Assembly (NCBI GenBank): GCA_025455985.1
Contig: JALOLM010000084.1
Location: 1-7,893 of the forward strand
DNA length: 7,893 bases
DNA from: Candidatus Nanopelagicales bacterium
GTDB taxonomy: Bacteria; Actinomycetota; Actinomycetes; S36-B12; UBA10799
Direction of reading: 5' to 3'
Shown: positions 1 to 5,243 of the stretch, in pieces
How positions within the stretch are numbered: the stretch's first letter is position 1
Layout: each line of letters opens with the position of its first letter
Program-made: the position numbers and the translations under genes
The notes under the pieces: model-generated
What the model saw: only the letters and a program-made list of their open reading frames with translations
Told to the model about the DNA's origin: nothing
The model's database searches: none

Positions 1-1
1 C

Positions 2-223
2 TACGCCTACCCCAGTGTTCGAGGTGTGCTCGGCCGCGAGATCCGCGGCAACGTGCCGCAGACCTCAGCAGAACTGGCGGCCATCATCCTCGACGAGGCT
101 GAAGTGGCGGTGGTGCCGGGTGAGGCTTTCGGGACCGACGGCTACCTGAGATTGTCCTACGCGCTCGGCGATGACGACCTGGTTCAGGGCGTGGGTCGTA
201 TCGCGGCACTGCTCTCGCAGTAA
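2..223 (+). CDS. Class I/II aminotransferase, probably aspartate aminotransferase (C-terminal 73 aa, 5' truncated)
   Basis: This is the last 73 codons of a PLP-dependent aminotransferase; the gene enters from the left edge in frame 2 and ends at TAA. The PLP lysine region is outside the window. What is visible is the fold-type I C-terminal domain: a YAYPSV segment, an ELAAIILDEAEVAVVPG stretch, GEAFG, and YLRLSYALGDDDL. The Arg in YLRLSYA is the expected substrate alpha-carboxylate-binding arginine of this family. The ending is typical of actinobacterial AspC-type enzymes, which interconvert aspartate/2-oxoglutarate and oxaloacetate/glutamate in the cytoplasm. An aspC gene near murB also fits the actinobacterial neighbourhood as I recall it. 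The exact substrate cannot be read from this fragment, so no symbol is given. It converges on a murB 3' fragment whose stop codon lies 4 bp after this stop. Confidence 0.85.
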   Translation, partial: YAYPSVRGVLGREIRGNVPQTSAELAAIILDEAEVAVVPGEAFGTDGYLRLSYALGDDDLVQGVGRIAALLSQ

Positions 224-224
224 C

Positions 225-243
225 GGGCTACAGGCTGCAGCCC
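225..243 (+). terminator. Weak hairpin just after the aminotransferase stop
   Basis: GGGCT (225-229) can pair with AGCCC (239-243) around a 9-nt loop, 1 base after the stop codon. There is no U-tract. The right half lies inside the duplicated murB tail, so the pairing may be incidental. A Rho-independent role is only a guess. Confidence 0.2.
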
Positions 244-332
244 CAGAACACCGGCTCCGGCACCAGTTCGATCCCGAAGTGGGTGAGGACCCGGGCCCGG
301 ATCTCACGGGCGAGGTCCAGCAGTTCAGCGGT
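228..332 (-). pseudogene. Duplicated 3' fragment of murB (about 34 codons plus stop)
   Basis: Positions 232-332 repeat 500-600 of the intact murB in the same orientation at a fixed 268-bp offset, with 2 mismatches in 101 bp (279-280 against 547-548). Read on the - strand it encodes the MurB tail from TAELLDLA to PVFWGCSL. The only residue change is His for Arg in T(R/H)FGIEL. It ends in TAG at the position where murB has TGA, and the last Leu codon differs silently (CTG against CTC). There is no start codon or MurB body upstream, so it is a non-functional remnant. The differing stop codons suggest the copies come from two diverged murB alleles rather than a very recent copy-paste, but that is inference. 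Confidence 0.85.
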
Positions 333-336
333 GGGT

Positions 337-482
337 CGCCGCCGAAAAGTGGCACGGAATGAATCTGAATTCAGGAATCTGCCATCTTTGCGCGTCACAG
401 GCGCCCGATTTGTGGCGTATGGTCCGGTAGCGGCCGCTGAAACCTGGCAGCACGGCGGGGTGCCTGCCCACTTTCGGCGGCG
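337..482. mobile_element. Possible IS remnant or MITE-like element between the two murB tails
   Basis: Left end CGCCGCCGAAAAGTGGCA (337-354) and right end (reverse complement of 465-482) CGCCGCCGAAAGTGGGCA form imperfect inverted repeats of about 18 bp; they differ by one A in the A-run and one G in the G-run. The ~146-bp unit is richer in A+T than its surroundings over about 345-420. It contains a perfect palindrome CTGAATTCAG (365-374) and a GAATCTG pair (361-367, 375-381). No transposase reading frame fits inside it. Only a 2-bp GT flanks both ends (335-336, 483-484), so no convincing target duplication is visible. The ends remind me of actinobacterial insertion sequences, perhaps IS21-like, but I cannot confirm that. 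The rest of the 224-495 gap holds only the murB fragment and 12 bp of linker. Confidence 0.35.
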
Positions 483-495
483 GTCAAGGGCACAG

Positions 496-1476
496 TCAGA
501 GGCTGCAGCCCCAGAACACCGGCTCCGGCACCAGTTCGATCCCGAAACGGGTGAGGACCCGGGCCCGGATCTCACGGGCGAGGTCCAGCAGTTCAGCGGT
601 CGTGCCGCCATCGGCATTGGTCAGGGCCAGGGTGTGTTTGGAGGACACGGCGACCTTCGATCCCGGCAACCGGAAGCCCTTCTCCACGCCGGAGTGCTCG
701 ATCAGCCAAGCGGCACTGGTCTTGATCCGGCCGTCGGGCTGCGGCCACCCGGGGGCGCCGTCGGGCAGTTGGACCACGAACGGGTTGGTGAAGAAGGAGC
801 CCGCGCTGAAAGTGTCGGGATCCGATGCGTCCAGCACCATCCCCTTACCGCGTCTGAGGTCGAGGACCGCCTCGCGAACCTCGGCCACTGCCACCCGGTC
901 CCCGGAGCTCACGTCCAGCCGGCGCGCGAGTTCGGCGTACCGGATGCTCGCACTGTCCGCACGCGGCAACTCGTAAGCCACGGCCAGCACCACGTGGGCC
1001 CCGGGTGTGCGTTTGAAGACGCTGTCGCGGTACGCGAACTGCGCGCGTGCGGCCGGCCAGGTCGTGATCTCACCGCTGGACCGGTCGTAGACCCGAAGCC
1101 CGACGATCGTCTCCGCGACCTCCTGCCCGTAGGCACCCACGTTCTGGATCGGGGTGGCCCCCACCGAGCCGGGGATGCCGGACAACGCTTCGACGCCACT
1201 GCGGCCCTCGTCGACCATGGCGGCCACGAAGTCGTCCCAGTTGGTTCCGGCAGCGACGATGAACTGGTCGTCGTGGCGGGTCCAGCCGGATGTGCTGACG
1301 TGCACCACGGGTTCGGCTGGACCTGCATCGGCGACAACGACGTTGCTGCCCCCGCCCAAGACCCGCGCGTTCGGATGATCGCGCAGAATCTGCACCAGAT
1401 CGGCCTGGCTGGAAGCCTCCAGAACCTCGGCCGGTCCGCCGAGACGCAGAGTGGTCAGTTCGGCCAGGGGCCGCAC
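496..1476 (-). CDS. murB: UDP-N-acetylenolpyruvoylglucosamine reductase (MurB, type I)
   Basis: MurB is the cytoplasmic FAD enzyme that reduces UDP-GlcNAc-enolpyruvate to UDP-MurNAc with NADPH, the second committed step of peptidoglycan precursor synthesis. The 326-aa product has the family layout. The FAD-binding domain carries LRLGGPA (10-16), LGGGSN (40-45) and SGIPGSVG (99-106), followed by IQNVGAYGQEV. Next come YRDSVFK (149-155, the Tyr-loop region of type I enzymes), AGSFFTNP (225-232, with catalytic Ser227), the GFRLPGSKVAVSSKH substrate-domain segment, and Glu318 in VPEPV, which matches the C-terminal catalytic glutamate. GTG at 1476 is the first possible start because the same frame has the upstream gene's TAG immediately before it, so translation probably depends on readthrough coupling from that gene. 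The last ~34 codons are duplicated downstream (228-332). The gene itself looks intact. Confidence 0.97.
   Translation of the reverse strand: MRPLAELTTLRLGGPAEVLEASSQADLVQILRDHPNARVLGGGSNVVVADAGPAEPVVHVSTSGWTRHDDQFIVAAGTNWDDFVAAMVDEGRSGVEALSGIPGSVGATPIQNVGAYGQEVAETIVGLRVYDRSSGEITTWPAARAQFAYRDSVFKRTPGAHVVLAVAYELPRADSASIRYAELARRLDVSSGDRVAVAEVREAVLDLRRGKGMVLDASDPDTFSAGSFFTNPFVVQLPDGAPGWPQPDGRIKTSAAWLIEHSGVEKGFRLPGSKVAVSSKHTLALTNADGGTTAELLDLAREIRARVLTRFGIELVPEPVFWGCSL
500..600 (-). repeat. Second copy of the 101-bp direct repeat, inside intact murB
   Basis: This is the partner of 232-332: same orientation, 99 of 101 positions identical. Here it forms the last 34 codons of the functional murB, including the C-terminal glutamate of VPEPV. 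The match stops abruptly at 600 (332 in the other copy). Both copies extend to a stop codon at the equivalent place. Confidence 0.9.
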
Positions 1477-1872
1477 CTACGCCACCCGGACGGTCGCCAC
1501 GGCATCTTTGACGACGTCGGCCCCGTTGCACACCGCACGCAGCACCAGGGTGGCGATATCGTCCTCCACCGCCTCGACCGTCGCGGTCAGTTCGACCTTG
1601 GCCCCGCCGTCTTGAGGGACGACCACGGGCGCGGAGAAACGCGCAGAGAACGACACGATCCGGCCCGGGTCGCCGACCACCTCCATCAGCAGCCGGCCAA
1701 GTTGCGCCTGCGTGTACATGCCGTGCGCGATGACGTCAGGCAGGCCGACGGCTTTCGCGAAGGTCTCGTTCCAGTGGATGGGGTTGAAGTCCCCCGATGC
1801 GCCGGCGTACATCACAAGATTGATGCGCTCGATCTTGACCGTGCGCTGCCCGACTACTTCTCCGACGTTCAC
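1477..1872 (-). CDS. MaoC-family (R)-specific enoyl-CoA/ACP hydratase, HadB-like
   Basis: This 131-aa single hot-dog protein is of the MaoC/hydratase 2 type. It has the catalytic signature YAGASGDFNPIHWN (22-35) with Asp28 and His33 in the D-x4-H spacing, followed by IAHGM (49-53). These residues hydrate or dehydrate (R)-3-hydroxyacyl thioesters. It is close in length and motif to mycobacterial HadB, the catalytic subunit of the FAS-II dehydratase, which pairs with HadA or HadC. In actinobacteria without mycolic acids the substrate is unclear, so no symbol is assigned. The GTG start at 1872 overlaps the stop of the HadA-like gene by 4 bp (GTGA), a coupling arrangement that fits equal amounts of two partner subunits. 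It is followed directly by murB in the same frame after TAG. Confidence 0.92.
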   Translation of the reverse strand: MNVGEVVGQRTVKIERINLVMYAGASGDFNPIHWNETFAKAVGLPDVIAHGMYTQAQLGRLLMEVVGDPGRIVSFSARFSAPVVVPQDGGAKVELTATVEAVEDDIATLVLRAVCNGADVVKDAVATVRVA

Positions 1873-2318
1873 GCTGCGGTCCCCCTGCTCGCGATGATGC
1901 TGCGGGTACTCACAAGCAGTTCTCCGGAAACGGTCACCACATCAGCTTGGGTGGTCAGGTACTCATTGCGTCCGCGGGCGGTGATGTCCGCGATGAACGA
2001 CTTCACCACCACCTCGTCGCCAGCGGTCATCGGCCGCTTGTACTCGAACCCCTGCTCCCCGTGGACCACCCGGGCATAGTCGAGACCGAGTTCGGGGTCG
2101 AACATGGCGGTCGCCATGGCTTTCATGGTCAAGGAGAACGCGAAGGTCGGCGGTGCCGGCAGATCCGGGTAGCCCAGAGCGCGCGCGGCGTCGAGGCTGT
2201 GGAAGACCGGCGACGAGTCGCCGATGGCGGTGGCGAACTCGCGGATCTTCTCGCGCCCGATCAGGTACGGGTCAGTGTCGGGATATCTCTTCCCGATGAA
2301 TTCGGGGTTCAACGGCAT
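1869..2318 (-). CDS. MaoC dehydratase-like N-terminal-domain protein, HadA-like
   Basis: This 149-aa protein has a FAS1-like/MaoC_dehydratase_N type hot-dog fold. The N terminus PLNPEFIGKRY and the segments REKIREFATAIGD, ALGYPDLPAPPTFAF and VVHGEQGFEYKRPM are typical of HadA/HadC. The active-site Asp/His pair is not conserved in usable spacing (Asp34 and His40 in GDSSPVFH), as expected for the non-catalytic subunit that helps bind the acyl chain. It presumably forms a heterodimer with the HadB-like product encoded next. The ATG at 2318 is preceded by TTAGG about 8 nt upstream. The same stretch also contains TAGGCT 7 nt before the ATG, so a secondary leaderless promoter is conceivable. It lies 50 bp after rpmG, as in the mycobacterial rpmG2-hadA order. 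Confidence 0.9.
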   Translation of the reverse strand: MPLNPEFIGKRYPDTDPYLIGREKIREFATAIGDSSPVFHSLDAARALGYPDLPAPPTFAFSLTMKAMATAMFDPELGLDYARVVHGEQGFEYKRPMTAGDEVVVKSFIADITARGRNEYLTTQADVVTVSGELLVSTRSIIASRGTAA

Positions 2319-2368
2319 GCGAACAAGCCTAATTGCACACCGGCAGTGACAACCGCCTCACGCAGAAG

Positions 2369-2533
2369 TCAGCGAGTTTCCTTGTGCTCGGTGTGCTTCT
2401 TGCACGTCGGGCAGAACTTCTTCAACTCGATGCGGTCCGGGTCGTTACGCCGGTTCTTGCGTGTGATGTAGTTGCGGTTCTTGCACTCCACACACGCCAG
2501 GGTGATCTTGGGGCGCACATCTGATTTCGCCAC
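2369..2533 (-). CDS. rpmG: 50S ribosomal protein L33 (zinc-ribbon form)
   Basis: This is a 54-aa basic protein starting with GTG at 2533: MAKSDVRPKITLACVEC and onwards, then KNRNYITRKNRRNDPDRIEL, and ending CPTCKKHTEHKETR. It matches bacterial L33. The two CxxC pairs (CVEC and CPTC) mark the zinc-binding version, which in actinobacteria is often duplicated with a zinc-free paralogue used under zinc limitation. The start is fixed by a strong Shine-Dalgarno AGGAAAGG 6 nt upstream. The 5' end lies only 24 bp after the 3' end of tRNA-Met, so the message is probably released by tRNA processing. Confidence 0.97.
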   Translation of the reverse strand: MAKSDVRPKITLACVECKNRNYITRKNRRNDPDRIELKKFCPTCKKHTEHKETR

Positions 2534-2539
2534 GGCGAA

Positions 2540-2547
2540 CCTTTCCT
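2540..2547 (-). promoter_or_regulatory. Shine-Dalgarno of rpmG
   Basis: On the - strand AGGAAAGG stands 6 nt before the GTG of rpmG. It is the strongest ribosome-binding site in the window and decides the start of this short gene. Confidence 0.8.
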
Positions 2548-2557
2548 AGTGGTGTTG

Positions 2558-2631
2558 TAGCGGAGGCCGGACTTGAACCGGCGACACAGCGATTATGAGC
2601 CGCTTGCTCTGCCAGGCTGAGCTACTCCGCC
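2558..2631 (-). tRNA. tRNA-Met (anticodon CAT), elongator type
   Basis: This is a complete 74-nt cloverleaf. The acceptor is GGCGGAG/CTCCGCT with a G-U first pair, the D stem is GCTC/GAGC, the anticodon arm is AGCGG-CTCATAA-TCGCT, and the T arm is GCCGG-TTCAAGT-CCGGC with discriminator A. CCA is not encoded. The anticodon stem lacks the three G-C pairs of initiator tRNA, so this is elongator Met. A CAT anticodon could also mean lysidine-modified Ile2, but the neighbouring tRNA-Thr and rpmG match the metT locus. Confidence 0.93.
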
Positions 2632-2656
2632 TCGCGAGGCCTGTGGGCCCCGGCCG

Positions 2657-2729
2657 AGCCCCTTTACGGAATCGAACCGTAGACCTTCTCCTTACCATGG
2701 AGACGCTCTGCCGACTGAGCTAAAGGGGC
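2657..2729 (-). tRNA. tRNA-Thr (anticodon GGT)
   Basis: This is a complete 73-nt cloverleaf. The acceptor is GCCCCTT/AAGGGGC, the D stem is GCTC/GAGC, the anticodon arm is TCTCC-ATGGTAA-GGAGA giving anticodon GGT, and the T arm is TACGG-TTCGATT-CCGTA with discriminator T. CCA is not encoded. It is the first gene of the - strand unit, 25 nt before tRNA-Met. Confidence 0.97.
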
Positions 2730-2738
2730 AACTGCTCA

Positions 2739-2744
2739 AGCGTA
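2739..2744 (-). promoter_or_regulatory. Candidate -10 box for the tRNA-Thr transcription unit
   Basis: TACGCT (TANNNT type) lies 9 nt upstream of the tRNA-Thr 5' end on the - strand. No good -35 element is seen at 16-18 bp. It is the best candidate start for the tRNA-rpmG-dehydratase-murB transcript, judged by eye only. Confidence 0.3.
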
Positions 2745-2763
2745 CAAGGTGGACCTGGCTACC

Positions 2764-2782
2764 CGTGATGGCGGTGGGGGCT
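2764..2782 (+). repeat. Imperfect 19-bp direct repeat, left copy
   Basis: Matches 5111-5129 in the same orientation at 16 of 19 positions, the first 8 (CGTGATGG) exactly. The two copies bracket the GGDEF-EAL gene, and the right copy overlaps the 3' end of tRNA-Tyr. Both are G-rich, so chance similarity is a real possibility. Confidence 0.3.
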
Positions 2783-2811
2783 ATTAGCAACGTTACGGAC
2801 CCTTCACGCAC

Positions 2812-2817
2812 TACCCT
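2812..2817 (+). promoter_or_regulatory. Candidate -10 box giving a leaderless GGDEF-EAL mRNA
   Basis: TACCCT fits the actinobacterial TANNNT -10 and is separated by exactly 6 nt from the GTG at 2824. Transcription would then begin at or next to the start codon. The absence of a Shine-Dalgarno before this GTG agrees. yajQ shows the same geometry. Confidence 0.45.
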
Positions 2818-2823
2818 GAGCGC

Positions 2824-5115
2824 GTGGGGCTCAAGGCGACTTGGCCAGTGGATCCGGATGAGGGATCCACATGGTCCGTGCGCAAGCCTCGCTGGATTCA
2901 GGTTCTGTTCGGCGTGGGCGTTGTGTCCTACGTGGCATATGCGGCATGGCTGGTCGCGGGGCCGCATGAGTACATTCCCGCCCGCGACCTGTTCCTCTAC
3001 TGCGGGCTGCTCGTGCTGCCGCCGGTGTCGTTCGTGGGTCGCGCGCTGCGAGCCGGCCGGAGCAGGTGGGCGTGGTGGGCGTTCGCGATCGCAAGCACGA
3101 CCTGGCTGGTCGCCGATGTCGGCTACGTCCTGACCACGACCGGTGACAGCCTCACCCCGGCCGCCTGGGTGGACTGGCTGTTCCTCATCGCCTACCCCTG
3201 GCTGTACGCCGGAGTGCTGCTGCTGGCCGCCGCCGTGATGCGGCAGGCGGTGCCAGCCGTGTGGTTGGACGGACTGGTCATCGCCCTGGCGGGCGCTTCG
3301 ATCGGCACGCTGCTGGTGCCCGATCTGCTCGGTGAGGCGATGGGATCGCCGCTGCAAATGGTGATCGAGCTCAGCGATCCACTCACCGCGCTGCTCCTTC
3401 TGAGTCTGGTCCTGGCCACGATCGCGCTGCTCGGACGTTCAACGGGTCCCCTGTGGTGGTTGTTCCTCGCCGGCGCGGCGCTGATGTGGGCGGCGGATGT
3501 CCTCTGGCTGTTCGGAGTCGGCGACCAGACGTACTTCAACGGATCGGTGATCGACCTGGGATGGCCAACGGCCCTGCTGCTGATGGCCGCGGCGGCTTGG
3601 ACCCGACCGGTCAGCGGACCGGTCAACAGCGACGCCGGCTGGCTGCTTCCCCTGTCGGTGACGATGCTCGCGTTCGGGATCGTCCTGTTCGCCACGCGCC
3701 AGACAGTCCCACTGGCGACAGTCGTCCTGGCCGCCGGGGCGGTGCTTGCTGGAGGGGCACGCAGCGTGCTCGCCTTCCGTTCGGCCTCGGCACGGTCCGA
3801 GGCACAGCGGCAGGCCACCACCGACGACGTGACCGGCCTGGCCAACCGGCGCGGTCTGGCGCTGGCGCTCGATGGCGTACCCACCGACCAGCAGGCCCTG
3901 CTTCTGGTTCACGTGGATCACTTCCGCCAGATCAACGACACACTCGGCCACCACGCGGGCGATGAGGTGCTCAACGAGGTCGGCAACCGCTTCTCCAGCG
4001 TGGCCGGCTCCGGTGGCACGGTCGCCCGTCTAGGTGACAACGAGTTCGCCGTGTTGCTGCCGGCCGGTTCCGGGCTGGTCGATGCCACGGCGGCGGCCGA
4101 GGGCCTGCACGCATGTGTGGCGACTCCGCTGGTGACCGTCGGCATCGAGTTGGCAGTGGAGATCAGCGTCGGGATCGCCTTCTACCCCAAACACGGCGCG
4201 ACTCTTTCCGATCTCCTGCGGACCGCCGATCGGGCAGTGGTTCGTGCCCGGCGCGACCGGGCGGGCAGCCTCGTGTACGACCCGCGGTGGAACTCCGACG
4301 ACGAGGGCAGTCTGCTGATGATCCAGGAGTTGCGTCGCGGCCTGGACCGCGGGGAGTTCGCCTGCCACTACCAGCCGCAGATGGATGTTCTGACCAACGA
4401 GGTACTGGCGGTCGAATCGCTGCTGCGCTGGCAGCACCCCGAACGCGGCCTCATGCCCGCCGGCCAGTTCCTGCCGATCCTTGAACAGACCGCGCTGATC
4501 CTGCCGGTGGCCGATTTCGTGCTCGAAACCAGCCTCGCGCAACTGCGACTGTGGGACCAAGCGGGACTCTCCCTGCGGATCTCAGTCAACTTGTCTGCCA
4601 CCAACCTCATGGATCGTGCGCTGCCACTGCGGGTCGCCCAGATGTTGTCCGCACACCACATCCCGGCCGACCGATTGACCCTGGAGATCACCGAAACGGT
4701 CCTGACGGCCGACCAGGAACGGGTCCGGACAGTACTGGGCCAACTGCACGAACTCGGTGTTCAACTGTCGATCGACGACTATGGCGCGGGATTCAGCTCC
4801 CTGAGCCAGATCGGCCGGCTGTCAGCACGCGAACTGAAACTCGATCGGGCGTTTGTCACCGGTGTGGGCCAGCGCGGCGACCTGCGGTCCATCTTGTCGG
4901 CCACAGTGCATCTGGCGCACGGCCTGCGGCTGCGGATGGTCGCCGAGGGGATCGAGACGGCCAGCGATCTCGACCAGGTGCGCCTAGCCGGCTGCGACCT
5001 CGCGCAGGGCTACTTCATCAGCGCAGCCCGACCTGCGGTCGACATCACACAATGGCTACTCGACCGGCGCGATGAGGCGCAACGCAAGGCCGGGGACAAA
5101 CCCCGGATCACGTGA
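2824..5115 (+). CDS. Membrane-bound GGDEF-EAL protein, probable c-di-GMP phosphodiesterase with degenerate cyclase domain
   Basis: This 763-aa signalling protein has about ten predicted membrane helices (roughly residues 25-320), then GGDEF (about 326-455) and EAL (about 501-745) domains on the cytoplasmic side. The GGDEF domain keeps TTDDVTGLANRRG but has GDNEF (404-408) for GGDEF and VHVDHF (His363) where the first metal-binding Asp should be. No RxxD inhibitory site is seen, so cyclase activity is unlikely. The EAL domain has ESL (531-533) for EAL but keeps Glu531, Asn589, Glu621 with Glu624, Asp651-Asp652, Lys672, Glu708 and Gln728, the expected catalytic and metal ligands, so it probably hydrolyses c-di-GMP. 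The membrane part may sense a signal; I do not recognise a named sensor domain. GTG 2824 is chosen because of the leaderless -10. GTG 2878, after a hairpin, is the alternative. The stop lies 3 bp from the 3' end of tRNA-Tyr. Confidence 0.93.
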   Translation: MGLKATWPVDPDEGSTWSVRKPRWIQVLFGVGVVSYVAYAAWLVAGPHEYIPARDLFLYCGLLVLPPVSFVGRALRAGRSRWAWWAFAIASTTWLVADVGYVLTTTGDSLTPAAWVDWLFLIAYPWLYAGVLLLAAAVMRQAVPAVWLDGLVIALAGASIGTLLVPDLLGEAMGSPLQMVIELSDPLTALLLLSLVLATIALLGRSTGPLWWLFLAGAALMWAADVLWLFGVGDQTYFNGSVIDLGWPTALLLMAAAAWTRPVSGPVNSDAGWLLPLSVTMLAFGIVLFATRQTVPLATVVLAAGAVLAGGARSVLAFRSASARSEAQRQATTDDVTGLANRRGLALALDGVPTDQQALLLVHVDHFRQINDTLGHHAGDEVLNEVGNRFSSVAGSGGTVARLGDNEFAVLLPAGSGLVDATAAAEGLHACVATPLVTVGIELAVEISVGIAFYPKHGATLSDLLRTADRAVVRARRDRAGSLVYDPRWNSDDEGSLLMIQELRRGLDRGEFACHYQPQMDVLTNEVLAVESLLRWQHPERGLMPAGQFLPILEQTALILPVADFVLETSLAQLRLWDQAGLSLRISVNLSATNLMDRALPLRVAQMLSAHHIPADRLTLEITETVLTADQERVRTVLGQLHELGVQLSIDDYGAGFSSLSQIGRLSARELKLDRAFVTGVGQRGDLRSILSATVHLAHGLRLRMVAEGIETASDLDQVRLAGCDLAQGYFISAARPAVDITQWLLDRRDEAQRKAGDKPRIT
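2845..2874 (+). promoter_or_regulatory. Strong hairpin/palindrome in the first codons of the GGDEF-EAL gene
   Basis: GTGGATCC (2848-2855) and GGATCCAC (2863-2870) are perfect inverted repeats around a 7-nt loop. Skipping A2871, the stem extends by CCA/TGG to 11 bp. It covers codons 8-17 if translation starts at 2824, or sits just before an alternative GTG at 2878. It could be an RNA hairpin affecting early translation or a DNA operator; neither is shown. Confidence 0.5.
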
Positions 5116-5129
5116 TGGTGGCGGGTGCT
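5111..5129 (+). repeat. Imperfect 19-bp direct repeat, right copy at the tRNA-Tyr 3' end
   Basis: Partner of 2764-2782 (16 of 19 identical). It spans the stop codon of the GGDEF-EAL gene and the acceptor end of tRNA-Tyr (5119-5129). The geometry, with a repeat at a tRNA 3' end and another beyond the gene next to it, resembles att sites of an integrated element, but no integrase is present. Confidence 0.3.
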
Positions 5130-5201
5130 GGGTTCGAACCAGCGTAGGCGTATGCCGACGGATTTACAGTCCGTTCCCTTTGGCCACTCGGGCAACCCGC
5201 C
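5119..5201 (-). tRNA. tRNA-Tyr (anticodon GTA)
   Basis: This is an 83-nt class II tRNA with a long variable arm. The acceptor is GGCGGGT/ACCCGCC, the anticodon arm is ACGGA-CTGTAAA-TCCGT giving anticodon GTA, the T arm is GCTGG-TTCGAAC-CCAGC, and the discriminator is A. CCA is not encoded. It lies between the GGDEF-EAL gene and yajQ but is transcribed the other way. Confidence 0.96.
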
Positions 5202-5209
5202 AAGGTGCG

Positions 5210-5237
5210 TTAGCAGGATACACGGTCGCAGTATTGT
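5210..5237 (+). promoter_or_regulatory. Candidate leaderless promoter of yajQ
   Basis: TATTGT (5232-5237) is a TANNNT -10 located exactly 6 nt before the ATG, with TTAGCA (5210-5215) as a possible -35 at 16-bp spacing. No Shine-Dalgarno precedes the ATG, so a leaderless message is likely. It overlaps the candidate tRNA-Tyr promoter on the other strand. Confidence 0.45.
5215..5220 (-). promoter_or_regulatory. Candidate -10 box of tRNA-Tyr
   Basis: TATCCT on the - strand ends 13 nt before the tRNA 5' end, giving a leader of about 5-7 nt. It sits on top of the proposed yajQ -35, so the two divergent promoters could compete. The -35 is not clear. Confidence 0.35.
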
Positions 5238-5243
5238 GCTCGC

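Noticed and set aside
228..617. 129-codon - frame through both murB tail copies
   Set aside because: Only the last part is MurB-like. The upstream part reads the intact murB in a wrong frame, and the middle is the non-coding spacer.
283..2079. 598-codon open frame on + across murB and the dehydratase genes
   Set aside because: It is antisense to three well-recognised genes, has no family-like segments, and is a typical GC-rich shadow frame. Its start lies in the murB repeat.
2558..2631. Initiator tRNA-fMet
   Set aside because: The anticodon stem lacks the three consecutive G-C pairs of initiators.
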